From Amoeboaphelidium occidentale (lineage: Eukaryota > Aphelidiomycota > Aphelidea), in contig JALGPX010000076.1 of the NCBI GenBank assembly GCA_023515795.1, positions 42,155 through 63,234 on the forward strand: a stretch of 21,080 bases of DNA. The letters are read 5' to 3'. This document shows, piece after piece, positions 1 to 10,749 of the stretch (position 1 is the first letter of the stretch; each line of letters opens with the position of its first letter). Below the pieces are notes generated by a model. That model made no database searches. It was given only the letters and a program-made list of their open reading frames with translations, and was not told the origin of the DNA. The translations under genes and the position numbers were made by a program.

Positions 1-117
1 GAACACCTGCACTCTCTTCATCATTATTTTTTCACAAAGCCTCTAAAAGCCTTCCAGATATATCGCTTCCATCACGATTTCGCGCTATTTCTTCAGTTGA
101 AACCAGATTCACTGCAA

Positions 118-1423
118 ATGCAAAGCGAGGCCTCACAAAGATCAGATGGCAACCGGAAGAATGGAAGACTGGAGATCGACATTAAAGAAGCGATTATGAA
201 CAAGAGACCTAAAACTGCTCATGGCACGCCTTCATCAGCCCAGAAGACAAAGTTCCAGAGAATCAGAGACTTTCCAAGGTCGTGCCCTTCATTAGCAGCA
301 TTCAAGAACCTTCAGAAAATTGGACAGGGAACTTTTGGGCAAGATTTTGTTGTTCTTAAGAGTTCGTGGTAATCTTTAGAGAGGTCTTCAAAGCAGTGGA
401 CAGGCGGACAGAGAAAGTCGTGGCTCTGAAGCGATTATTCCGAACAGACGAACAGACCTTCAAAGATGATGAGCACAAGCGAAGGACTGTTGAAGAAGGG
501 GTACGTGTGTTATTATTCTTGGTTAATTGTAGATTCCCGTAATTGTTCTTCGAGAAATTAAGATATTGAAGATGTTGCAACACGAGAATGTTATTCCTTT
601 AATCGATATCGCCGTAGAAAGGGATTCCACTTCTGCCCTGTCAAACAAGTATTTCGTATTGCCTTTTATGGCTCATGATCTTGCTGCATCGTTACAGAAG
701 GAACCTCACTTGTTCACTTTGCCTGTTATTAAATGTTTTCTGTGGCAGATACTACAGGGTGTTGCATATTTGCACGGCTGCGGAATATTGCACAGGGATC
801 TTAAGCCTGCAAACTTGTTAGTATCAAGCGAAGGTTGTTTGAAGATTACTGATTTTGGTCTAGCTCGGCCCGTGGATCCCAGAAAGAATGATGAGTACAC
901 TGCAAACGTTGTAACAAGATGGTATCGCGCGCCAGAGTTATGCTTGGGAAGTTTAAAGTACACACAAGCCATTGATATGTGGGCAGTCGGCTGTATATTT
1001 GCAGAAATGCTTCATAAACGTCCTGTATTTCCAGGTGTTTCAGATGTTGATCAAATAGTGAAAATATTCGATATATGCGGAGTGCCATCAGATTCTGAAT
1101 GGCCTAATTGGAGGAGTTTGCCTGGATTTGCATTTGTGGACTTGTCAAGAGTACCTGGGCCTTTAGATAGAAGGGGTGAATATAGTCGCGTGAGGCCAAT
1201 GTTTATTGATGTCTGTAGTCACGAAGGTTGCGACTTATTGGAGAGGCTATGGAAGTATCATGCTGCTATTCGAGCTAAAGCTGTTGATGCACTTGGATCT
1301 CCATTCTTTACTGTTCCACCATATCCTCTAACAAAGGAAGAGTTACCAAAGTTCAGGATAAGTCACGAATATCAGAATTTCATGGATTTAAAGCGTTTAG
1401 AAGAGCTGAAACGGAACCTTTAA
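118..1423 (+). CDS. BUR1: Bur1/Cdk9-type cyclin-dependent kinase (P-TEFb-like), three exons
   Basis: CDK that phosphorylates the RNA polymerase II tail and elongation factors in the nucleus (family knowledge). Exons 118-338, 380-500 and 533-1423 give 410 residues. Splicing restores the glycine loop GQGTFGEV, the lysine in VALKRLF and [12 protein letters not shown], which matches the PITALREIKIL helix of Cdk9. Further on are [16 protein letters not shown], the T-loop [10 protein letters not shown] and AIDMWAVGC. The tail [14 protein letters not shown] and SHEY resembles fission-yeast Cdk9. Intron 1 (41 nt) is GC-AG and intron 2 is only 32 nt. The start is the first in-frame ATG, but the frame stays open upstream to the window edge, so the N-terminus could be longer. 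Ctk1 is a less likely alternative because the C-terminal tail fits Cdk9 better. MET3 follows 96 bp downstream on the same strand. Confidence 0.88.
339..379 (+). other. 41-nt GC-AG intron in the Bur1/Cdk9 gene
   Basis: The donor is GCAAGA and the acceptor is TTTAG. Removing 339-379 joins TTTGG to AGAGGTCTTC and gives the expected TFGEVF of the kinase glycine loop. Read through, the frame stops at 370-372. No GT donor nearby gives this join. Confidence 0.8.
501..532 (+). other. 32-nt intron in the Bur1/Cdk9 gene
   Basis: Donor GTACGT, branch-like TTAAT, acceptor TTGTAG, phase 0. Splicing joins EEG to [12 protein letters not shown], the Cdk9 signature helix. It is the shortest intron supported by homology in this window. 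Confidence 0.8.
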
Positions 1424-1426
1424 TAG

Positions 1427-3332
<1,906 letters not shown>

Positions 3333-3378
3333 GATCGCATGAAACGTAAATTGTTTGTCAGGGCTGAAACCGCACGAA

Positions 3379-5754
3379 ATGGACCGCTTACAATTAATAA
3401 ACGAAAAGAAGGAATTTTCTGAGCAACTTACGGAATACACAACGGATAAATGGCAAATCTCTCAGTTGGGTTTCGATTACAACGTTATCGCAGTCTTTGG
3501 TTCCCAGAGCACCGGAAAATCGACACTGCTGAACCGTTTGTTCGAGACTGAATTTGACGTAATGGACACCGCCAACAGAAAGCGAACAACTAAAGGTTCC
3601 TTCCATTCTTCCGTAGAAGTCTGACTTATTTGAAGGTGTCTGGTTGAGTAAAGCTAAAAGTTCAAATGTTTTGGTTCTTGATGTCGAAGGCACGGATGGA
3701 AGGGAGCGTGGCGAAGATCAGGAATTCGAGCGAAGGACTGCCCTGTTCTCATTGGCTGTAGCCGAAGTCATTATCATCAATTTATGGGAGAACATGGTGG
3801 GTCTGTATAACGGTGCAAACATGGGACTGTTGAAGACTGTTCTTGAAGTCAATTTGCAGCTGTTTCATCACGATCGCGCAGATGATCAGCAGTCACAGAA
3901 GACCCTGCTCTTATTCGTCATAAGAGATTTCATTGGTACCACTCCATTGGAGAATCTGAAAGAAGTTATGCGTGGATCATTGGAGGGAGTCTGGGCTGAG
4001 CTTGGTAAACCGAAAGGCAGCGAGAATGCCTCTCTCTATGACTTTTTTGACTTTGAATTCACAACATTACCTCACAAGATTCTACAGGCTGATAAGTTTG
4101 ACCAAGAAGTTATGCAATTAAGACAGCGTTTTGAAGGTGCGGCATCTGCTGATAATTCATGTTTCTTCAAAAGCAATTATCACAAAAACATTCCTGCAGA
4201 CGGTTTTCCATATTTTGCAAAGACTATTTGGGAGAAGATTACGTCTAATAAGGATCTTGATCTTCCAACACAGAGACAGTTGTTGGCGCAATATCGCTGT
4301 GATGAAATCACAACTATTGTCTTTGGTCGTTTTTGTGACGACTTAAAGGAAAAGGAGGCATTAGCTGATGCAGGGAATGTTCTTGAAGACTTTGCAAAGT
4401 TGCAAGAAGTAAGAGAGAAAGCTTTAGAGTCTTTTCAGAAAGATGCTTCAAGATATCACAAGGACGTTTTTGATAGAAAGAATGACGAGTTACTGGAAAA
4501 ACTGAATTCAAAACTTCATTTACTGTTCTTATCACAGTTGCGCAATCTTAGAAAGAAGGCGGTCTCTGATTTCAAGACGAAAGTTCAAGCGATTCTTCGT
4601 AGCTCAGATTCAAAGGCTGCAGAGAATTTAATACTAGCCCAGAATGAAGCCAAGGAGTACTTTTCTTCATCTGCAAAAGAAGCAATCTTATCGAAAACTG
4701 GCTGGTCTTGTGATGAAGAGATCAAGTCATTTATCGAAGAGATTTATGAAGTATCCTCGTCCTTAAGGAGAGAAGAAATGAACAGAACTCTTAAAAAGCT
4801 TCTAAAAGGGTTCTCTCACAAAATTGGTGAAGTTGTATGTGATGAATTCTTGGATATGAAACCTACAATGTGGGATTCCATACTTGATGCTTATAAGGAA
4901 AACACCAGAAAGACCGTCGAAACATATGCTACCAAGCTGTCTGATTTCGGAGCCAGCGAAGAAGAAATTGATGAATTGGATGATCAGCTAGAAAGAGAGA
5001 TATGGGAATCGTTCTGGAACAAAGTATTGGAAGAATGTTCAGAATCTATGCTACAATTGAAACTACGGAAGAAGTTTGAAGACTTGTTCAGATATGATCA
5101 AGATGGGCTTCCAAGAGTATTCAAACAAGGAGACAATATTGACAAGTTTTTCAAAGATGCCAGAGATTCCTGTGAGGGTTTAATTCAATTATTTTCAAAG
5201 ATGCCATTACCAGACCCACTTTACGAGAATGAATACATCAAAGAGACTGAAGGATATGATGAAGAACGGCGTGCTATTCTAATTCTATCGCAAAGCAAAC
5301 AAAGAGATCTTTTGGAACGCTTGAAACGTGATTCTGATGCTATATTTATGGAAGTTAAAAGAGGCCTGATGACTACATTCTCTGAAGTTCCAAAGGAGAT
5401 GTGGTTGGCTTTGGCTGTTCTTGGTTTCAACGAGTTCTATTCTTTGCTGTCTTTCATGCTTTCTAATCCATTGGTTCTTTCACTTTTAATTGTTGTTGCG
5501 ATATCAGGGTAAGACTTATCAAGGAGATACTTGAATTCTGTAGGATCGTGTTATATCAAACTGGAACATTGAATATTGTGCTGAAGACCTCTATCAAAGT
5601 AGCAATGCAGAATATCAAGCCTACTATCGATATCATCAGAAATGTCTTAAAAGAAGCTTTGCAACAGGCAGCGCAAGCCGTGAATAATGGTAACATAGAG
5701 ATGGAACAGCTATCACCAAAACCTAAATCGCCAAAAGACAAAAAGGACGAATAA
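3379..5754 (+). CDS. SEY1: Sey1/RHD3-type dynamin-like GTPase for ER membrane fusion, three exons
   Basis: Atlastin-like GTPase that tethers and fuses ER tubules. Exons 3379-3595, 3636-5508 and 5544-5754 give 766 residues (yeast Sey1 has about 776). Motifs: P-loop GSQSTGKS (41-48), TTKGVWL restored by splicing, the switch region DVEGTDGRERGEDQ, and the guanine-binding RD in VIRDFIG. A long helical middle leads to a C-terminal membrane hairpin (WLALAVLGF to the AISGIVLYQTG join), then an amphipathic helix and a charged Lys/Asp tail. Intron 1 (40 nt) has a CTGAC branch motif and intron 2 (35 nt) has donor GTAAGA. The first ATG, MDRLQLINEKKEF, aligns with the Sey1 N-terminus. The longer frame upstream starts only at TTG and is not used. 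The gene converges on prefoldin 2 with 8 bp between stop codons. Confidence 0.95.
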
Positions 5755-5762
5755 TAAACATT

Positions 5763-6172
5763 TTATTTTACTTCCTGCTGTGGTGCATTACTTGGCGTGA
5801 ACATTGATTTGTACTTTGCTTGGAATTCCAGAAGTTCCTTTTCACGTCGCCTAACAGATTCAACCAATTTAACCATCATCTCTGCGATGTTCTTTTCCTT
5901 AATTTCAAGGTCTGGCTTGACTTCTTTAACGGTCCTTTCCACAAGCACATCGTTTATTAAGTGGAAGCATTTTCGATCATCATTCAGCTTTGCTAATGCG
6001 TCGATTACAGTTCTAATAGTCAGCGAACTAAGACACGAAATTGCGCGCACCTGTGCTCCTCCTTCTCTCTCTCCAGACTCCCTATTTTCATGGCCAGGCT
6101 CTGAATTTCCATCTTCATTGACTGGAACTTTGCGAATATTTCCTGTGGCTTTGGTTCGTCAGAGCTTGACAT
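5763..6172 (-). CDS. GIM4: Prefoldin subunit 2 (Gim4), two exons
   Basis: Beta-type subunit of the hexameric prefoldin co-chaperone, which hands nascent actin and tubulin to the CCT chaperonin in the cytosol. On the minus strand the exons are 6172-6051 and 6012-5763, giving 123 residues. Exon 1 starts MSSSDEPKPQEIFAKFQSM and forms the first coiled-coil arm. A 38-nt intron (6013-6050, with CTGAC branch and TTAG acceptor) joins it to RTVIDALAKLNDDRKCF. The family signature VLVERTVKEV follows, then the second helix. The longest single frame without splicing begins inside the intron and lacks the first coil. The stop is 8 bp from the SEY1 stop, so the convergent transcripts must overlap. Confidence 0.92.
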
Positions 6173-6311
6173 GTTTGTATCACTTCAGAAATTAGAATTA
6201 TTGCGCTCATACATTTTCATTTTGTGGATTAATAGAGCTGCGTCTTTTATGCAGCGGTCACTGATTTTTCGGCTCAGACTTGCCTACTGAAACTGGGGTG
6301 TCTTTCTCTTG

Positions 6312-7011
6312 TTAAAAAGTAATGAACTGCGACATTAGCCATGTAATTAGCCGCTGTAACTTCCTTCGTAACAACGAGATTCTAACCAGTTGAGGTCTTG
6401 TAGTTTTGCGCTTCAGAATTCCAGTTCCTTCATTCTCGGTTTATGTCAAGAGGAAAAGAGCATACTGGAGTATTTACGGAAAGCTGTCGATGCTTCTTCT
6501 TTACCAACTCTTCCTTCAACTTGATCACATCCGGTTTCATTTTCTCTGTAAGTATCACTTTACCATGAACTTCGAACATCTTGTTCGGTTCGAGTTGCGA
6601 ATCACTCAGAGCGTGCAACCAACGCTTTTATGAGTTCAAACAACATCCAAGACACACTGAACATGGATCATGAGTTAATTTGAATCCATGAAGCCTGAGC
6701 TCATAGATCTAATCCCNCTTCAACTTGATCACATCCGGTTTCATTTTCTCTGTAAGTATCACTTTACCATGAACTTCGTACATCATGTTCGGTTTGAGTT
6801 TCGAAGCACTCAGAGCGTCCTGTCAACGCTTTTATGAGTTCAAACAACATCCAAGACACACTGAACATGGATCATGAGTTAATTTGAATCCATGAAGCCT
6901 GAGCTCATAGATCTAATCCCGCTACAGGGCGCGAATTTAAAATTTCACCTCTGTGATTATAATATCTTTCTCCAAGAGTCATAAGGCGATGAAATCTGAT
7001 GCGGTGTTTCA
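6312..7011 (-). pseudogene. Possible small unrecognised gene or gene remnant crossing the 6717 join
   Basis: Family not recognised. On the minus strand an open segment from the ATG at 7011 begins MKHRIRFHRLMTLGERYY. A second segment (about 6788 to 6718, repeated in 6584-6430) contains MMYEVHGKVILTEKMKPD, then KLKEELVKKKHRQLS. A frame starting NEGTGILKRKTTRPQL stays open to a TAA at 6312. In the right-hand copy a 42-nt GT-AG intron would end in TTGACAG just before DALSASKLKP. In the left-hand copy the acceptor AG is gone. A second candidate start, MANQSRISERL, lies further upstream near 7062. The exon order is my inference. It may be a real spliced gene, a decayed paralogue or chance open frame. 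Confidence 0.25.
6514..6920. repeat. 203-bp dovetail repeat around single n at 6717
   Basis: 6514-6716 and 6718-6920 align over exactly 203 bp with no indel. The outer parts, about 60 and 90 bp, are identical. The roughly ten differences fall in a middle block of about 50 bp. Because the match ends exactly at the n on both sides, it looks like two contig ends carrying different alleles or copies of one segment. Confidence 0.85.
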
Positions 7012-7225
7012 TGATCACTTTTTGCGCTCATAAGTCTTTCAGAGATTCTACTTTGATTTGCCATTTGTGAACAGATAGCCCCTTTACTGAAAAGGAAATT
7101 TATCTGAAGATATTACTGTTTATCTGCAGCTAAATTTCGTCGATGTTTGCTATGGAAAAGTCCGGACGCGAGGACTTTGATCGAATTTATTTCCATATGC
7201 GTAACTTGTTTTGCAGAAACCAGCT

Positions 7226-10200
7226 CTAGAACCCGCTAAATGCATTTTCGTCAATACTGTTATCCCATAGCTCGACTTTAGAATCGGCTTTGCCCCAAGC
7301 AATGAAATTCGAAGTATCGCCAGCATGACTGAACTTGGGCACATACGGAGCTGGAACTTCTCTTCGCCTCAGCTGATCCCATTCAATTCCTTTAAACCAT
7401 TTGTGTTTCTTGATATCATCTATACCACCAGGCCCACAACCAAGCCTTTTAGAAGGATTGCGGTTAAGTAAGGACTTGATTAAATCCTTTGCGTTGTTGT
7501 CAAAACCCCATGGAAACTCCACGTTTCCGTATAAGACTTTTCTGTAGATCGCAGCAACATTAGAGTCGTGGAAAGGAGTGTATCCTACGAGCATTTCATA
7601 AATAAGAATACCAAGAGCGTAGAAATCCACAGACTTGTTGTAGCCAGGCCCCCTTCCACCAAGTTCGGCATTAAGAATAATTTCTGGTGAAATGTATTGT
7701 GGTGTTCCACAGAAACTACTAGTTCTTTGTCTCCTGTTTGTAAGATACTTTGCAAAGCCCATATCAACAATTTTAATGTGTCCCATAGCATCTATAAGAA
7801 TATTTTCTGGTTTCAAATCTCTGTAGATGATCTGTTTCGAATGGATATCTTCAAAGAATAGCAAAACCTCTGCTGCATAGAATTTTGCTGTTTCGTTTGA
7901 AAATCGCTTCTGCAACGACAGCTGTGTGAAAAGCTCTCCACCAATAGCATACTCCATGATGATGTAGAGGCACTGATCATCCTGAAAAGAACCAATGAAT
8001 GAAACTATAAACGAAGAATTCATGTCACGTAGCACATTCCTCTCATTAATAACGTGCTTCACTTCTTTTGCTTTGTAAATGTCGGCTTTTCTCAGTACTT
8101 TCATGGCGAAGTACTTTTCTGAAACTTTGTGCTGAACCAAGTAGACGCGACCAAACGATCCCCTTCCAATGAATTGAATCTTTTCGAAGTCCTCTAAACA
8201 AGGATTTCGTATTTTGAAACTGAGCGATGGCCCAACTATCTTTGCAAACCTCTTAATGAAAGGAACAACAAAAGCGGAGCAAGTTATCAAGTTTCCCATG
8301 TGAGAGCTATGTGGAACCAGGGAAATCTCTTTCAAAGGGATGTCTTTCGTGCATGTAGAGGCCTCTTGAATTAGAAGACGTGATTCCACAAGTTCGTCTT
8401 GATCTCCGATCCATAAACCTAATGGAGTATTTAAATTCTTCAATAAGCGAAAAATATTTCGACAAACTATTGAATCCCATAATTGACTTGAAACCTGGTC
8501 TTCTCCGCTAAGGTCAATAGTCGACATGCGCCTTTGCACGGCATTAAGGAACCGGAATGTTCCCGAGTGACTGAATGACTTGTTTGGTGAAAACCAAGAA
8601 CTTTCTGACACTGTTGAATACATTGACCTCATACTATCATGTTTGATTATCTTCTGGTCGACGTAATGCGGACTATTCATATCAATAACGGGCGATATAA
8701 TCAAGTAGCCATTAACTTCCTCCTTGTACTTCCAAGCGGAATAATTCAATGCAACAGAAGCACCAAATCCATGACCACCCAATATTAAAGGCATTTCTGG
8801 GTCATTGAACTTCAAGTGTCTAATTAAAACTTTTACATCGCTAAAAATAGATTCGGATGAAAAGCAAGCGTTTGCGTTATCAATACCTCTTAAATCCAAG
8901 GCATAAGCTGCCACATCACATTTTTGAGCTACTAGCCATGGAAGAAGAACTTTGATATCGGTCTGTAAGAAGACAACATTTGCAATGACTTTTTTGTTTG
9001 ATCCAGAAGTGAAAACATTGTATCGAATTTGCGAACCGTCGTTTGCCAGCAGATAGAACGGTTTCACATTTTTCTCTTTGTCTAATCCTAAGGCTACAAC
9101 ATTCTTCACAACAAGGTCTAGGTCTCTCAGTTTCGAATGCTTCATCGTGACAGAATCTGATTCTCCTTCCAAAACATCCTGATTATTAACGACGGATTCA
9201 AACTCGGTCGTCAGCTGTACTTTCTTGATATCATCCAATGTGACTATCCAGTCAGCAATTAACTTTCCAACGCTTGACAGAACGCCCATATGTGTAAGAC
9301 CAGGCAGGATATTAATGGAACTGGCTACTTTAGCGGCTCTAGGATAATGCACTAGCTTTTCTGGTATAAATAATTCCTCCTTCTCTCCAACATAAAAAGC
9401 AAATGGCTTTTTAAGAGCATCGAATTGCTTTTTTGGATTGTAACAAGAAAAGGCTTTTGTGAAATTATGCGTAGCAGAATCAACAATTTTGGGATTGACT
9501 TCATGTTCATGCTCTGACAAGAAGAACTGTTGTACCTGCTTGCCAAAAAGACTTTCTGTCAAAGAACTAATGTACATGTCTGAAGTTTTCCTTGGTGTCT
9601 TTTGTCCTTGAGACTGTTGCAACCTATTAATTGCTTCCCTGTTTGTGGCCTCAGCGGACGAAACACCAAAGTCAGGACTAACAAATACTAAACCATCAAC
9701 AGATTCCCAATCTTTCCATGTAGCATAATTCAAAAGCAATCCACCTTGATGATAATGACCTCCAACAAACACAGGTAAACCAGGATAGTTCAACTTCACA
9801 AATCGTATAAATGTTTTAATATCAACCCATATCTGCTCTTTACTTGGCGCAAACCCTCTCTCGCCACCAGAATTACCAAATCCCCTTAACTCTAATATAA
9901 ACGATAGCACGTTTTGTTGTTGTGAGCTTGTTTGCGACGCAACGATATCCAGAAAGTGCGAATTGCCAGCAATTATTATAAATACAGCTTCAGGTACTCC
10001 TTGCGGATAATATGAGCGATAAGAAAGTCTAATTCCATCTGTCGCTTCAACATACTCAATCTTGCCCTTCTTTATGCGTTGCAGTTCATTTAAAGTATCC
10101 TGTAGACCATGAATAACTGATTGAAGTATAATTTCGTTTTCCCTCTTTGCGAACTTGTTCAGCCCCAGTTTTCGAGACATTCGCTCGATCGATACACGAG

Positions 10201-10666
10201 ACTCAAGCTCTTCGCTTAACTGGAACTCCTCCTCCAATGCAACAATGCCCCGGACCTTACATACAACAACGTTCTCCTCTTCATTCGTGTCCATAAGTAG
10301 AAAAGCGTTTAGCATTCTCTCTCCCAAGTTCCTGGGCACAAATACCTCAATTTCAAATTCGCCGTCTCCCGTTCTGAACATCCCCAAATCTTCAAACAGC
10401 CCATGCCGTAACTCGCTTGTTCTCTTGAATGGAATTTGCCGGAGCAGCTGAACATCATCGAATATCATGTCTTTTGTTATAATGGCTTTAAGAGACGCTG
10501 CACAATTGGAAAGCTTGAAATGTGTCCTGATACGAAACTTGACAAAAGCCTTGCGCAAGTCAGCTGCATGGTGCTCCTCCACATCAGAATCGTTCTGAAA
10601 TATTTGTATAGATTCTATCGAGATCAACTCGGATGTCTGGATTTCCGTCGTCTGTACGTTTCCCAT
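7226..10666 (-). CDS. Myristoylation-type protein: two pseudo-alpha/beta-hydrolase domains fused to a PKA/PKG-like AGC kinase
   Basis: Single exon, 1146 residues, no named homologue recognised. MGNVQT fits the N-myristoylation consensus (Gly2, Thr6) and resembles PKA catalytic subunits. Residues 10-200 are not recognised. Residues about 203-476 form a monoglyceride-lipase-like fold whose nucleophile elbow reads GGHYHQGG, without serine; His459 remains. Residues about 537-808 are a second such fold with GGHGFGAS, Ser replaced by Gly633; Asp757 and His789 remain. Residues about 827-1092 are an AGC kinase: GRGSFG (834-839), Lys856, Glu875, YRDLKPEN (948-955), FCGTP. DFG is DMG (968-970) and APE is SPE. 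The protein ends FSGF, like the FxxF terminus of PKA. The kinase is probably active and the hydrolases probably are not. A ligand-sensing or regulatory role for the hydrolase folds is inference. It diverges from the ankyrin gene 83 bp away. Confidence 0.9.
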   Translation of the reverse strand: MGNVQTTEIQTSELISIESIQIFQNDSDVEEHHAADLRKAFVKFRIRTHFKLSNCAASLKAIITKDMIFDDVQLLRQIPFKRTSELRHGLFEDLGMFRTGDGEFEIEVFVPRNLGERMLNAFLLMDTNEEENVVVCKVRGIVALEEEFQLSEELESRVSIERMSRKLGLNKFAKRENEIILQSVIHGLQDTLNELQRIKKGKIEYVEATDGIRLSYRSYYPQGVPEAVFIIIAGNSHFLDIVASQTSSQQQNVLSFILELRGFGNSGGERGFAPSKEQIWVDIKTFIRFVKLNYPGLPVFVGGHYHQGGLLLNYATWKDWESVDGLVFVSPDFGVSSAEATNREAINRLQQSQGQKTPRKTSDMYISSLTESLFGKQVQQFFLSEHEHEVNPKIVDSATHNFTKAFSCYNPKKQFDALKKPFAFYVGEKEELFIPEKLVHYPRAAKVASSINILPGLTHMGVLSSVGKLIADWIVTLDDIKKVQLTTEFESVVNNQDVLEGESDSVTMKHSKLRDLDLVVKNVVALGLDKEKNVKPFYLLANDGSQIRYNVFTSGSNKKVIANVVFLQTDIKVLLPWLVAQKCDVAAYALDLRGIDNANACFSSESIFSDVKVLIRHLKFNDPEMPLILGGHGFGASVALNYSAWKYKEEVNGYLIISPVIDMNSPHYVDQKIIKHDSMRSMYSTVSESSWFSPNKSFSHSGTFRFLNAVQRRMSTIDLSGEDQVSSQLWDSIVCRNIFRLLKNLNTPLGLWIGDQDELVESRLLIQEASTCTKDIPLKEISLVPHSSHMGNLITCSAFVVPFIKRFAKIVGPSLSFKIRNPCLEDFEKIQFIGRGSFGRVYLVQHKVSEKYFAMKVLRKADIYKAKEVKHVINERNVLRDMNSSFIVSFIGSFQDDQCLYIIMEYAIGGELFTQLSLQKRFSNETAKFYAAEVLLFFEDIHSKQIIYRDLKPENILIDAMGHIKIVDMGFAKYLTNRRQRTSSFCGTPQYISPEIILNAELGGRGPGYNKSVDFYALGILIYEMLVGYTPFHDSNVAAIYRKVLYGNVEFPWGFDNNAKDLIKSLLNRNPSKRLGCGPGGIDDIKKHKWFKGIEWDQLRRREVPAPYVPKFSHAGDTSNFIAWGKADSKVELWDNSIDENAFSGF

Positions 10667-10749
10667 TGTCGCTGCGATGTTCCGTCGATTAAAGCAGGTT
10701 CGACAACAATCAGATCGGAAAATGAGGGGTTTCAGCTTTTGCCCCTCAA
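10667..10749. promoter_or_regulatory. 83-bp shared divergent promoter region
   Basis: This is all the DNA between the start codons of the kinase fusion (-) and the ankyrin gene (+), so the two probably share control elements. TGAGGGG (10723-10729) and CCCCTCA (10742-10748) form a perfect 7-bp inverted repeat with a 12-nt spacer, one base before the ankyrin ATG. Each arm holds an AGGGG/CCCCT core, the yeast stress-response element bound by Msn2/4. Use as such in this organism is not shown. Confidence 0.5.

Larger units (their letters stand above)
6173..7225. other. Region without a recognised gene, 1053 bp
   Basis: Lies between the prefoldin 2 start and the kinase-fusion stop. It contains a 203-bp segment present twice around the n at 6717 and, on the minus strand, open segments that may be exons of an unrecognised gene. 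The part nearest 7225 should hold the 3' UTR of the kinase fusion. I see no RNA gene, transposase or conserved domain. Confidence 0.6.

Noticed and set aside
5797-6195. Plus-strand frame of 132 codons opposite prefoldin 2
   Set aside because: Ser/Phe-rich antisense shadow; the minus strand has prefoldin motifs and a proper 38-nt intron.
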